Assembly (NCBI RefSeq): GCF_900112405.1
Contig: NZ_FOLI01000001.1
Coordinates: 372,001 to 436,000, forward strand
From: Fructobacillus durionis
GTDB lineage: Bacteria > Bacillota > Bacilli > Lactobacillales > Lactobacillaceae
Reading direction: 5' to 3'
Length of the DNA stretch: 64,000 bases
Every line of letters begins with the position of its first letter. The stretch's first letter is position 1. Below the pieces are notes generated by a model. That model was not told the origin of the DNA. It searched no databases and was given only the letters and a program-made list of their open reading frames with translations. A program made the position numbers and the translations under genes. Positions 1 to 8,151 of the stretch are shown one piece after another.

Positions 1-1444
1 GCAGGTCTTTCAGTACCCAGCGGTTTTACAAGCCTTGTCACCGGTTTATGCCGTTCAAACGCTCTTTTCTTCCTATAACAGTCAGGGAATCTTGATCCTA
101 GGAAGTATCTTCCTGGCCACAACCGGTGCCGAAGCGCTCTATTCTGATATGGGACACGTTGGTAAGCACAATATTTACTTGTCTTGGCCATTTGTTTATA
201 CCATGCTGATTTTAAACTACATGGGGCAAGGCGCTTGGGTGATTATGAACCACCCAAGTGGTACGAATTTAAACCTCTTCTTTGATATTTTGCCGAACCA
301 GTGGCGAATCGTTGGGGTTATCTTGAGTACGATTGCCGCGGTGATTGCTTCCCAGGCTTTGATTACCGGAGCCTTTACACTGGTGTCAGAGGCGATTTCG
401 TTAAAGATTATGCCTCGTCTACGGATAACCTATCCAACGACGGCTCGTGGGCAGATGTACATCGCCTTTGTGAACTGGCTACTCTGTGCCGTCGGCATTG
501 GCGTGGTGCTCTTCTTTAAGACCTCGCACCACATGGAATCGGCCTATGGCTTGGCCATTACGGTCACCATGCTGATGACCACGCTTTTGCTCTTTGAGTT
601 TATTCGAAGTCAGTCGCAGTTAACCTATGCGGTAATTTTTGCCGCGACCTTCGGTAGCTTAGAGACCCTGTTCTTGATTGCTAGTTTGGTGAAGTTCATT
701 CACGGTGGCTATTTCACGGTCATCTTACTGATGTTGATTCTATCCGTCATGGTCTTCTGGTATTACGGTAATAAGCGTCGTGAGGCTTTGTCTTTGAACA
801 ACGACTACCTGTCCTTGAAGGATTACCGCCGTCAGCTAGTGGAACTATCACAGGATACAAACGAGCCGTTGATGGCCAACAACCTGGTTTATCTAGTGAA
901 TATTCACGATGACTATACGTTGAAGAAGTCCGTTATCTATTCGCTTCTAGGTGCCCGGCCAAAGCGTGCGAAAGTCTACTGGTTTGTCACCATTCGTGAG
1001 GGACGAAATCCTTATGAAAAGTCCTATTCCATTGATCAAATGGGGACGAAGAACATCGTTCGTGTCGTCCTGTACTTAGGATTTAAGGTCAATCCTGAGT
1101 TGGAGTACTTCATTCGGCAGATTGCCAAGTCACTCGTTCGAGAGGGTTACCTGGAACCACAAAAGGTACGTTACGGCTTGGATATGAAGCGGGCCGTAGG
1201 TGACTTTAAGTACATCTTAACCAACAATTACTATACGGATTTGGAAGCTGTAACTCATATTTCTTCCTGGGACCGTTTCTTGATTGCCGGTCGTGTGCTA
1301 CTTCAATCGCACTCTGTTAACCTCCGTTCCTTCTATCGCTTGCGCTTCTCCGATACTGTCGAGGAAGTGGTACCGCTCTTTATGGAACGACCACAGTCTT
1401 CGAAGCTTGAACGACTAGAAGTGATTAATCAACCAAGTGAATAA
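1..1444 (+). CDS. kup: Kup-family potassium uptake protein, 5' end outside window
   Basis: Low-affinity K+:H+ symporter of the cytoplasmic membrane. The frame is open from the first complete codon at position 2, so the true start lies upstream and this is about the last 480 residues of a family usually near 670. The conserved GAEALYSDMGHVGK motif of the Kup core is visible, followed by hydrophobic segments up to about the middle of the visible part and then a hydrophilic cytosolic tail rich in Lys and Arg, as in the family. The stop at 1442-1444 runs straight into a strong terminator. Confident family call; the missing N-terminus cannot be judged. Confidence 0.93.
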   Translation, partial: QVFQYPAVLQALSPVYAVQTLFSSYNSQGILILGSIFLATTGAEALYSDMGHVGKHNIYLSWPFVYTMLILNYMGQGAWVIMNHPSGTNLNLFFDILPNQWRIVGVILSTIAAVIASQALITGAFTLVSEAISLKIMPRLRITYPTTARGQMYIAFVNWLLCAVGIGVVLFFKTSHHMESAYGLAITVTMLMTTLLLFEFIRSQSQLTYAVIFAATFGSLETLFLIASLVKFIHGGYFTVILLMLILSVMVFWYYGNKRREALSLNNDYLSLKDYRRQLVELSQDTNEPLMANNLVYLVNIHDDYTLKKSVIYSLLGARPKRAKVYWFVTIREGRNPYEKSYSIDQMGTKNIVRVVLYLGFKVNPELEYFIRQIAKSLVREGYLEPQKVRYGLDMKRAVGDFKYILTNNYYTDLEAVTHISSWDRFLIAGRVLLQSHSVNLRSFYRLRFSDTVEEVVPLFMERPQSSKLERLEVINQPSE

Positions 1445-1480
1445 AAAAACCAGCAGGTGATGAACCTGCTGGTTTTTTTA
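1445..1480. terminator. Bidirectional intrinsic terminator, kup / amidase
   Basis: An 11-bp stem (1448-1458 with 1464-1474) and a five-base loop is flanked by an A run on the left and a T run on the right. It can stop kup from the left and the convergent amidase gene from the right. Confidence 0.85.
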
Positions 1481-1487
1481 TATGGTG

Positions 1488-2336
1488 TTAATTTGATTGG
1501 ATGTAGTTGTAAAGGCCATTGGTAATGTCTTTGGCAATCTTTTCCTGGTAAGACGTTGACTTGATGTAGTTCAGGTCCTTATCGGAATCAATGAAGCCTA
1601 GTTCGAGCAAGACAGCCGGACGGGTGACATCCTTAATCACTAGGTAAGGAATAGAATCATAACCGCGGTTTTGGAGAGGTAGGTTGTTCAAGGACTTGGA
1701 AAGTGATTGAACCAGGCTCAGCGAGTTACTGTTGTAGTAATACTGGGAAATACCTGACGCTGAGTTATGAGTACCAGAAGCATCGAAGTGGAAGGAGATT
1801 TGGGCGTCTGCTTGATACTTTTCTGCTGTACGGGGAATGTAGAGCAAAGGCACAATGACATCGGTTGAACGGGTCATCAAGACGCGGGCACCGGTCTTTT
1901 CCAAATCCTTCCTTGTCGCAAGGGCGGTTTTCAAGGTGTATGTCTTTTCGTAGTACTTATTGTTGTAAGACATGGCACCCGTATCGGAACCCCCGTGACC
2001 CGGATCCAAGACAATCGTTGCTTCAGAAAGTGCCGTTGGCTTCTTTAAGAAGGTATTGTTGGCAACCCATGACGCAACCCAGCCCTCTTGGTCGTCCTTG
2101 GAATCCTTGACATACCACCAGCCGTTTTGCCGTTTCAAAACAGTTAGTTTTGTCCCGGCCTTCATCGCTATAATTTGCTTCGAGGTACGGCTTGGTCCTT
2201 TCCGAAGAGGGACGTCGTCCGGACGGGTGGTTAACTGGTTCTGCTGCGAAAGCGAGAGGACCAGTAGGAAGGTAGTCAGGGTGATTAACCCTAGGACCGA
2301 TAGGCCAATTTTATTATTTTTAATCCAATCAATCAT
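1488..2336 (-). CDS. N-acetylmuramoyl-L-alanine amidase with SH3 domain
   Basis: Cell-wall hydrolase that cleaves the bond between N-acetylmuramic acid and L-alanine. Residues 10-30 form one hydrophobic signal or anchor segment, so the enzyme acts outside the membrane. Residues about 40-92 form a bacterial SH3 domain (ends in GWVASWV). Residues about 106-280 are an Amidase_3 catalytic domain. The zinc ligands are visible as His114 (DPGHGG), Glu130 (YYEKTYT) and His183 (SFHFDA), and the catalytic Glu245 lies in LLELGF. It is a single-gene unit facing kup and shares kup's terminator. The physiological target (separation, turnover or autolysis) is not shown by the sequence. Confidence 0.93.
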   Translation of the reverse strand: MIDWIKNNKIGLSVLGLITLTTFLLVLSLSQQNQLTTRPDDVPLRKGPSRTSKQIIAMKAGTKLTVLKRQNGWWYVKDSKDDQEGWVASWVANNTFLKKPTALSEATIVLDPGHGGSDTGAMSYNNKYYEKTYTLKTALATRKDLEKTGARVLMTRSTDVIVPLLYIPRTAEKYQADAQISFHFDASGTHNSASGISQYYYNSNSLSLVQSLSKSLNNLPLQNRGYDSIPYLVIKDVTRPAVLLELGFIDSDKDLNYIKSTSYQEKIAKDITNGLYNYIQSN

Positions 2337-2387
2337 AAAATGACTCTTTTTCTTTCGTGAACTTTCCTAAATAGTTTACCACGATGG

Positions 2388-2416
2388 CCGACAAAACCGG
2401 TTAAATTAAGTATAAT
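2388..2416 (+). promoter_or_regulatory. Promoter of the ABC-F gene
   Basis: A perfect TATAAT at 2411-2416 is preceded at 17 bp by CCGACA (2388-2393), a 4/6 match to the -35 consensus. Only seven bases separate the -10 box from the ATG at 2424, so transcription is expected to begin at or next to the start codon. Confidence 0.65.
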
Positions 2417-2423
2417 AGAAAGC

Positions 2424-4334
2424 ATGAAACAATTCCGAGTAGAAAATTTAACTTCCGTATATGGTGAAAAAGTCCTTTTTGAGGACCTTTCCTTTTTAAT
2501 CTCTTCTGGTGACCGTGTTGGGCTAGTTGGTGTGAATGGTTCAGGGAAGACAACCCTGTTGAACGCCTTGTCTGGTAAGCATCCAGCCGACAGTGGTACG
2601 ATTACGACCCAGAACGACTTTCGAATTGGCTACCTGGAACAGGATCCTGATTTGGATGGGCACTTAACTGTTTTGGATGCCGTTTATGCTGGTGATCAAC
2701 CTGTTTTTAAGACGGTACGAGCCTACCAGGAGGCGCTAGACGCCTTTTCGATGAATCCCGAGGATACCAAGGCGGCGGATCGTTTTGAAAAGGCCCAGGC
2801 GGCCATGGACCGTGATGATGCCTGGACGATTGAGTCGCAAATCAAAACGATTTTAACCCAGCTACATTTAACGGACTTAAAAGCCGAAGTGAAGAATCTT
2901 TCCGGTGGTCAGAAGAAGCGTGTCGGGATGGCGCAAGTTTTGATTCAAGAGCCAGACTTGCTCATCTTGGACGAGCCCACCAACCACTTGGACTTCGATT
3001 CCATTGCCTGGTTGGAACAGTACCTAGCCAAGTATAAGGGTGCTTTACTAACGGTTACTCACGACCGTTACTTCTTGGACCGAGTAACCAACCGTGTCTT
3101 TGAGCTTTCCTTTGGTAAACTCTACGAATACGAGGGAAACTACCAGGACTACCTCGAGGGGAAGGCCCAACGTCAATCGGATGAGGCCCTGGCGGAGCAT
3201 AAGCTGGAAAAGAAATACGAGCAGGAAAAGATTTGGATGAATAAATCCGCCCGTGCTCGTACAACGAAGCAAAAGGGCCGTGAGAAGGCCTTTGCACAGT
3301 TGGAAGAATCGATGGGTCAGGTCAAGCAGGACGAGGACATCGAGCTATCACTGGGCCAGTCACGCCTGGGTAAGAAAGTCATGAAGTTGGAAGATGCGAC
3401 TTTGGCATTTGGAGACAAGTTGATTTTCAAGAATTTATCCATGCTTTTGGGGCAGCGTGACCGAATCGGAATTACTGGGCCAAACGGGGTTGGAAAGTCT
3501 TCCTTGCTAAACGTTTTGGCAGGCCGTTTGCCATTGACCGATGGAATCTTTGAAGTTGGTCAAACCGTCAAGCTTGGTTACTACACGCAGGTGACGGAAG
3601 AGATTCCTGACGATAAGCGTGTGATTGAGTATTTGACGGACGTGGCTTCGACCATTAAGGATGAGAATGGTCAGCCTTTGTCAGCAAAGGACTTGCTTGA
3701 GCAGTTCCTCTTCCCACCATTTATGCATGGGACACTGGTTCGTAAACTGTCCGGTGGGGAACGCCGTCGCCTTTACCTGTTGAAGATTTTGATGCAGGCA
3801 CCAAACGTTTTGCTCTTAGATGAGCCGACGAACGATTTGGACATTGGGACTTTGACGGTTTTGGAGAACTTCTTAGCTCGCTTTGCTGGAACAATTGTGA
3901 CGGTTTCCCACGATCGTTACTTCCTAGATTCAGTTGCTGACTATGGTTATTACCTAGCTGGCGGAGGTGAAGTTGACCGTTATAATGGTGCTTTCTCAGA
4001 CTATTTGGATGAAGTGATTCTGCCTCAAGAGAGTGGGAATGGACAAGCTGCCGTCAAGGAAGAAAAGGCCGTTGAGGATAGTCCTGAGCCACAGAAAAAA
4101 GAGAAAAAACGTAAGTTAACTTACAAAGAAAAACAAGAATGGGAAACGATTGAAGATGATATTGCTGCTTTGGAAGAGCAAGTTGATTCTTTGAATAATG
4201 ACATCGCGGAATGCGGTTCAGATTACGGTAAAATCGTGACGATTCAATCAGAGCTCGATGAAAAGCAGGCCGCTTTAGATGACAAGATGAGCCGCTGGGA
4301 ATACCTTTCTGAAATTGTTGAAGGACAGGACTAA
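2424..4334 (+). CDS. ABC-F family ATPase, Uup/YfmR type
   Basis: Soluble tandem ABC ATPase of the ABC-F group, which acts on ribosomes and not as a transporter; no membrane segment is present. The first cassette has Walker A GVNGSGKTT at 36-44, signature LSGGQKKRV and Walker B LLILDEPTNHLD. The second has GPNGVGKSS, LSGGERRRL and VLLLDEPTNDLD. The last 80 residues are highly charged and predicted to form a coiled coil (KKEKKRKLTYKEKQ onward), the hallmark of the Uup/YfmR subgroup, and 636 residues is the usual length for it. The ATG lies immediately after the -10 box with no room for a ribosome site, so the mRNA may be leaderless. Which ribosomal problem it resolves is inference from the family. 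Confidence 0.93.
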   Translation: MKQFRVENLTSVYGEKVLFEDLSFLISSGDRVGLVGVNGSGKTTLLNALSGKHPADSGTITTQNDFRIGYLEQDPDLDGHLTVLDAVYAGDQPVFKTVRAYQEALDAFSMNPEDTKAADRFEKAQAAMDRDDAWTIESQIKTILTQLHLTDLKAEVKNLSGGQKKRVGMAQVLIQEPDLLILDEPTNHLDFDSIAWLEQYLAKYKGALLTVTHDRYFLDRVTNRVFELSFGKLYEYEGNYQDYLEGKAQRQSDEALAEHKLEKKYEQEKIWMNKSARARTTKQKGREKAFAQLEESMGQVKQDEDIELSLGQSRLGKKVMKLEDATLAFGDKLIFKNLSMLLGQRDRIGITGPNGVGKSSLLNVLAGRLPLTDGIFEVGQTVKLGYYTQVTEEIPDDKRVIEYLTDVASTIKDENGQPLSAKDLLEQFLFPPFMHGTLVRKLSGGERRRLYLLKILMQAPNVLLLDEPTNDLDIGTLTVLENFLARFAGTIVTVSHDRYFLDSVADYGYYLAGGGEVDRYNGAFSDYLDEVILPQESGNGQAAVKEEKAVEDSPEPQKKEKKRKLTYKEKQEWETIEDDIAALEEQVDSLNNDIAECGSDYGKIVTIQSELDEKQAALDDKMSRWEYLSEIVEGQD

Positions 4335-4350
4335 GGTCCTGTTTTTTATT
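4325..4350 (+). terminator. Terminator overlapping the ABC-F stop codon
   Basis: The stem CAGGAC (4326-4331) / GTCCTG (4336-4341) with a four-base loop is followed by six T. The loop contains the TAA stop of the ABC-F gene, separating it from dprA. Confidence 0.75.
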
Positions 4351-4398
4351 GGACTTTTTTATTTGTATTTCGTATCAACTCTAAAAGGGGAAATACAG

Positions 4399-5271
4399 AT
4401 GAAGCAGAAAGAGTTTTTATTGGCCCTTCATTTAACGAAGGGAATTGGTCTTATTCGTAAGGAAAAAATAATTCGCGCCATTGAAGAGAATCGGGCGAAG
4501 ACAGAATATCCTTGGTCTTTTTCCGAGTTACTCCTTATTTTGGAGATGAATGGACAGAAGCGCTTTGCTGATCAGTTAGCAGTTGCTTATCAGGAGGGGC
4601 TTTTGCTGGCTCGTAATTATCCAGATGCTTACCTTTCGTACTTTGATGAAGAGTATCCAGTATTGTTGAGGGAGAGCTATCAGGCACCGTTGATTCTCTT
4701 TTATAAAGGTGACTTGCGGGCATTGCAGTTACCCGCTTTGGCAGTGGTGGGGACCCGAACGGCAACGGCTTATGGACAGGAAGTGCTGAGATACTTGCTG
4801 CCACCCTTGCTTGAAAGAGGGGGGGCGATTGTATCCGGTTTAGCGAAGGGAATCGATGTGATGGCGCATCAGGTGACTTTTGCGCATGGGGGTGTTCCGA
4901 TTGCGGTCATTGGATCAGGGATAGGACGGGCCTATCCGGTACAAAACAGACGCTTGCAGGAGCAGGTAGCGGAACAGGGGCTCTTATTATCCGAATACCC
5001 ACGAGATGTCGGCCCTAGTCGGGGCCATTTTCCTGAAAGAAATCGAATTATTGCGGGCTTAACTCGAGCAACCCTGGTTGTGGAGGCTAAGAAACGGTCG
5101 GGCTCTCTAATTACGGCTAATTTAGCCTTACAGAATAACCGGGAGGTCTTAGCAGTACCAGGATCAATTTTTTCTGAGGAATCCCGCGGTTGCCATGAAA
5201 TTATTCAGGCAGGTGCTCTTCCTGTTCGATCAGTTGAAGATATTCTAAAAAATGCAAATTTTACAAATTGA
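4399..5271 (+). CDS. dprA: DNA-processing protein DprA
   Basis: Binds incoming single-stranded DNA and loads RecA during natural transformation, in the cytoplasm. The Rossmann-fold core is clear: VVGTRTATAYGQ, GGAIVSGLAKGIDVMAHQ, VIGSGIGRAYPVQNRRL, FPERNRIIAGL and RSGSLITANLAL. I place the start at ATG 4399, because AAAGGGG lies just upstream and earlier codons in the frame fall inside the preceding terminator. The 290 residues end soon after the core, so the C-terminal winged-helix of longer DprA proteins is absent or very short. In many related genomes dprA sits beside topA; here about 3.6 kb holding codB, codA and a membrane protein separate them. Confidence 0.93.
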   Translation: MKQKEFLLALHLTKGIGLIRKEKIIRAIEENRAKTEYPWSFSELLLILEMNGQKRFADQLAVAYQEGLLLARNYPDAYLSYFDEEYPVLLRESYQAPLILFYKGDLRALQLPALAVVGTRTATAYGQEVLRYLLPPLLERGGAIVSGLAKGIDVMAHQVTFAHGGVPIAVIGSGIGRAYPVQNRRLQEQVAEQGLLLSEYPRDVGPSRGHFPERNRIIAGLTRATLVVEAKKRSGSLITANLALQNNREVLAVPGSIFSEESRGCHEIIQAGALPVRSVEDILKNANFTN

Positions 5272-5312
5272 TGACATTTCCTTTAAATTCCATACCGAAT
5301 CGGAAAGAACTG

Positions 5313-5321
5313 TGCTATGCT
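5313..5321 (+). promoter_or_regulatory. Extended -10 promoter of the codBA operon
   Basis: TG-C-TATGCT is an extended -10 element. Its expected start near 5328 falls just before the structured leader that begins at 5336. No good -35 box is visible. Confidence 0.55.
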
Positions 5322-5335
5322 TTATACAACTTTAA

Positions 5336-5440
5336 GTGGTTCAGAGAAATCAGAAGTTGCAAAATATTAAATTTTAATGCGGGGATTATCGCCCCTTTTT
5401 GCAGCACGCTCTGAATCACGGATGGTTCGGAGCGTTTTTT
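5336..5440 (+). ncRNA. Candidate riboswitch-like attenuator leader of codBA
   Basis: The leader can fold two exclusive ways. In one, 5336-5346 pairs with 5409-5419 (11 bp, one G-U) and encloses a second 9-bp helix (5356-5364 with 5397-5405) that carries two small hairpins, including GGGG 5381-5384 with CCCC 5392-5395. In the other, 5406-5417 pairs with 5424-5435 to make a terminator. The two helices share 5409-5417, so the first fold is an antiterminator. This is the layout of an ON-type riboswitch or protein-dependent antiterminator. I do not recognise it as a purine, preQ1, TPP, THF or PyrR element. The pairing is seen; the regulation is inferred. Confidence 0.6.
5406..5440 (+). terminator. 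Leader terminator upstream of codB
   Basis: A 12-bp stem (5406-5417 with 5424-5435, two G-U pairs) and a six-base loop runs into a run of six T at 5435-5440. It lies 25 bp before the codB start, so it must be read through for codB and codA to be expressed. Confidence 0.8.
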
Positions 5441-5464
5441 CTTTGAAAAAGAGGGGGAGTCAAA

Positions 5465-6829
5465 ATGGACAGTAAGCACTATCACGTTCGGCCAGTACCG
5501 GCCGAGGAACGAAATCTAGGTAAGTGGGACATGTTTGCCACTTGGTTTGGGGCCAATGCGAACAACGGCACCTGGTACATTGGTGGTATCATCGCTGCCT
5601 GTGGCATGATTGGCGGAATCTGGGCCTTGCTCATCGCCTCGATTTTGTCCTACATCTTCCTCAGTTTTATCTCCTTTATGGGCTATAAAACGGGACTATC
5701 AACTACTACACTGAGCCGTGCGACCTTCGGGATCCGCGGTAGTATCATCCCATCCATGATTAACTTCATCATGTTCATGGGCTGGACGGCGGTGAACACC
5801 TTCATCGCGGCGACTTCCCTTTCCTTTATCTTTCACAGTTTCTTTGGCTGGCCAGTCTACGGTCAGGCCGGTGGAAACAAGGGCTTGATTGTCGGTATCT
5901 TAATCATGTCCGTTCTGCACATTTTGAGTATTATTTCTGGTCAAAAGTCAGTCCGAATCATTGAGCGAATTGGAATTCTCTTGGTTATCTTCTTCGTTCT
6001 ATGGGAAGGCATTGTGGTCTTCCGCCACGTTTCCTTGCACGAATTAGTGAACTGGGTGGTGCCCGCTAAGGACCGTATGCAATTTGGGGCAGCAATTGAT
6101 ATTTTGGCTGCCTTTAACTTGGCTTGGGTTACTTCAGCCGCCGACTTTTCACGTTTTGCAAAGACTAAGACAGTGTCAACGGTGTCATCCTTCTGGGGAG
6201 CGCTTGTTGGGGTGGTTGCCTTTGCCGCCATGGGCTTGAGCACTGCAATCTCAATTGCCTTAACGACCGGCATTTACAAGCCAGATAATTCCGATCCATC
6301 AACGGTTGCCAATGAACTGGGACTGGGAACCATTGCCATGATTGTCATTGTCTTGACCAGTATGACGGCCAACGCGGTGAACTTGCAGGCAGCTGGTTCA
6401 GCTTTGAACAACATCTTCAGCAAGATTTCACTTCGCAACGCCTTGTTGATTTCAACAATTATCGCGACAATTTTTACCTTTATCCCGGTTATTAACGGAG
6501 ACTTCTTATCCGTCTTCACGGCCTTTCTGGACTACATCGGGATGTTCCTTGGCCCAATCATCGCCATTATGATTGTCGATTACTTCTTGCTAAACAAGGA
6601 AAACTACCAGCGTCAAAACTTTGAAAAGAACGGGGGACCTTTCTGGTTCCGCGGTGGTTACAACTTCATGGTGATTGCCCTCTGGGTTGTCGGTGTTTTG
6701 ATGTACCTTTACCTTTCAAACGTGGAATTTTTGAAGGATACCATCGGAGCGACTTTCCTAGTAATGGTTGTAATTGGCGCTGTCTACTACGCCTTGGTTA
6801 AGTTAATGAATCGTTCAGGTGACAAATAA
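5465..6829 (+). CDS. codB: Cytosine/purine permease, NCS1 family
   Basis: Membrane symporter of the nucleobase:cation symporter-1 family, expected to bring cytosine or a related base into the cell. The 454 residues are mostly hydrophobic with about twelve membrane segments. The N-terminal WDMFATWFGANANNGTWYIGG and the region around NLAWVTSAADFSRFAK match the family. A strong GGGGG ribosome site lies before ATG 5465. The stop overlaps the codA start by one base (TAATG), so the two are translationally coupled. The substrate is inferred from coupling to a cytosine-deaminase-like gene. The leader at 5336-5440 is the likely control point. Confidence 0.9.
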   Translation: MDSKHYHVRPVPAEERNLGKWDMFATWFGANANNGTWYIGGIIAACGMIGGIWALLIASILSYIFLSFISFMGYKTGLSTTTLSRATFGIRGSIIPSMINFIMFMGWTAVNTFIAATSLSFIFHSFFGWPVYGQAGGNKGLIVGILIMSVLHILSIISGQKSVRIIERIGILLVIFFVLWEGIVVFRHVSLHELVNWVVPAKDRMQFGAAIDILAAFNLAWVTSAADFSRFAKTKTVSTVSSFWGALVGVVAFAAMGLSTAISIALTTGIYKPDNSDPSTVANELGLGTIAMIVIVLTSMTANAVNLQAAGSALNNIFSKISLRNALLISTIIATIFTFIPVINGDFLSVFTAFLDYIGMFLGPIIAIMIVDYFLLNKENYQRQNFEKNGGPFWFRGGYNFMVIALWVVGVLMYLYLSNVEFLKDTIGATFLVMVVIGAVYYALVKLMNRSGDK

Positions 6830-8073
6830 TGTTAATTAAAAACGCACGGATTGAAAATGCTGCTGAAACAAGCGATATTCGTATTGAAAAAGGTGTGATT
6901 ACGGAACTGGCCCCTTTGATTGAAGGGGCTGCCGGGGAAGAGATTTTAGACTTACAAGGGAAGTTAGTCTTGCCACCCTTTGTCGACTCCCATATTCACT
7001 TGGACTCAACACTGACTGCTGGACAGCCAGAGTGGAATGAGACGGGAACGCTTTTTGACGGTATCCGAATCTGGGCAGAGCGTAAGAAGACTTTGACCGA
7101 GTCCGATGTGAAGGAACGGGCAATTCGAACGTTAAAAAAGCAGGCCTGCCACGGTGTGCAATACGTTCGTAGCCACGTTGATGTGACAGACCCAAACTTA
7201 ACCGCCTTGAAAGCCTTGCTAGAGGTGCGTGAAGAGGTCAAACCCTTCATGGATTTGCAACTAGTGGCCTTTCCACAGGACGGCATTCTATCCTTCCCAA
7301 ACGGGAAAGCGTTAATGGAGAAGGCTGTCCAGATGGGGGTGGATGCCGTGGGTGGTATTCCACACTATGAATTCAATCAGTACTATGGAAAGGACTCCTT
7401 GGAGTTTTTGGTGGATTTGGCGAAGCGCTATGACCGCTTGGTCGACGTTCACTGTGATGAAATTGATGATCCAAACTCACGTAATTTGGAAGTCCTTGCG
7501 ACTTTGGCTTACGAAAGCGGCTTGAAGAACAAGGTAACGGCCAGTCACACGGTTTCCTTTGCCTCAGTGCCCGATGCCTACGCCTACAAGCTGATGCGTG
7601 TTTTGAACATGTCTGGCATTAACATGGTGGCCAATCCACTGGTTAACATGCACCTTGGTGGCCGTTTTGATACCTATCCTAAGCGCCGTGGTTTAACCCG
7701 AGTGAAGGAACTACTGGAAAACGAGATTAACGTTTCCTTTGGTGAAGACGATGTGAAAGACCCTTGGTATCCAATGGGGGATGGCAACATGCTGGATTCA
7801 CTCTACGTTGGTATTTTGGCTTCTGGTTTGATGGGATACACTCAGATTCAAAATTCTTACAAGTTGATTGGTGAGAATGGCGCCAAGACTTTGCACCGAG
7901 AAGATGGGTACGGTATCAAAGTCGGTAATAAAGCCAACTTCTTAGTCTTTGATGCCGACAACTTCTACGATGTTTTGAATGAACGTCGTACCATGCTTTA
8001 TTCCTTCCATCAGGGTGAAGTGATTATCGAAAACCAACCGGTCAAGACGGTCAGCCGTTTGAAAATGAACTGA
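6829..8073 (+). CDS. codA: Cytosine deaminase-like amidohydrolase
   Basis: Cytoplasmic metal-dependent hydrolase expected to convert cytosine to uracil plus ammonia for pyrimidine salvage. The metal and catalytic residues of the CodA group are visible: His55 and His57 (DSHIHLD), His208 and Glu211 (VDVHCDE), His240 (TASHT) and Asp307 (FGEDDV). The residue before that Asp is Glu306, where E. coli CodA has His, so close relatives with other substrates (creatinine, isoguanine or other cyclic amidines) cannot be excluded. Length, 414 residues, is normal. It is the second gene of a two-gene operon and overlaps codB by one base. No terminator is visible right after it. Confidence 0.87.
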   Translation: MLIKNARIENAAETSDIRIEKGVITELAPLIEGAAGEEILDLQGKLVLPPFVDSHIHLDSTLTAGQPEWNETGTLFDGIRIWAERKKTLTESDVKERAIRTLKKQACHGVQYVRSHVDVTDPNLTALKALLEVREEVKPFMDLQLVAFPQDGILSFPNGKALMEKAVQMGVDAVGGIPHYEFNQYYGKDSLEFLVDLAKRYDRLVDVHCDEIDDPNSRNLEVLATLAYESGLKNKVTASHTVSFASVPDAYAYKLMRVLNMSGINMVANPLVNMHLGGRFDTYPKRRGLTRVKELLENEINVSFGEDDVKDPWYPMGDGNMLDSLYVGILASGLMGYTQIQNSYKLIGENGAKTLHREDGYGIKVGNKANFLVFDADNFYDVLNERRTMLYSFHQGEVIIENQPVKTVSRLKMN

Positions 8074-8091
8074 AATGTTTTAGAGTCATTC

Positions 8092-8120
8092 TTGCCTAGT
8101 GTAAATCACCGTGCTATATT
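8092..8120 (+). promoter_or_regulatory. Promoter of the PNPOx-like membrane protein gene
   Basis: TTGCCT (8092-8097), a 17-bp spacer and TATATT (8115-8120) preceded by TG-C form a near-ideal promoter with an extended -10. It shows that the next gene is transcribed separately from codBA. Confidence 0.7.
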
Positions 8121-8151
8121 TAATTTAATGTGATGAATTAGGGAGAGCAGC

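Noticed and set aside
5381-5400. GGGG-ATTATCG-CCCC followed by five T as a stand-alone terminator in the codBA leader
   Set aside because: The stem is only four pairs, and the T run is better explained as one strand of the larger helix (5397-5405). The real terminator is the 12-bp stem at 5406-5435.
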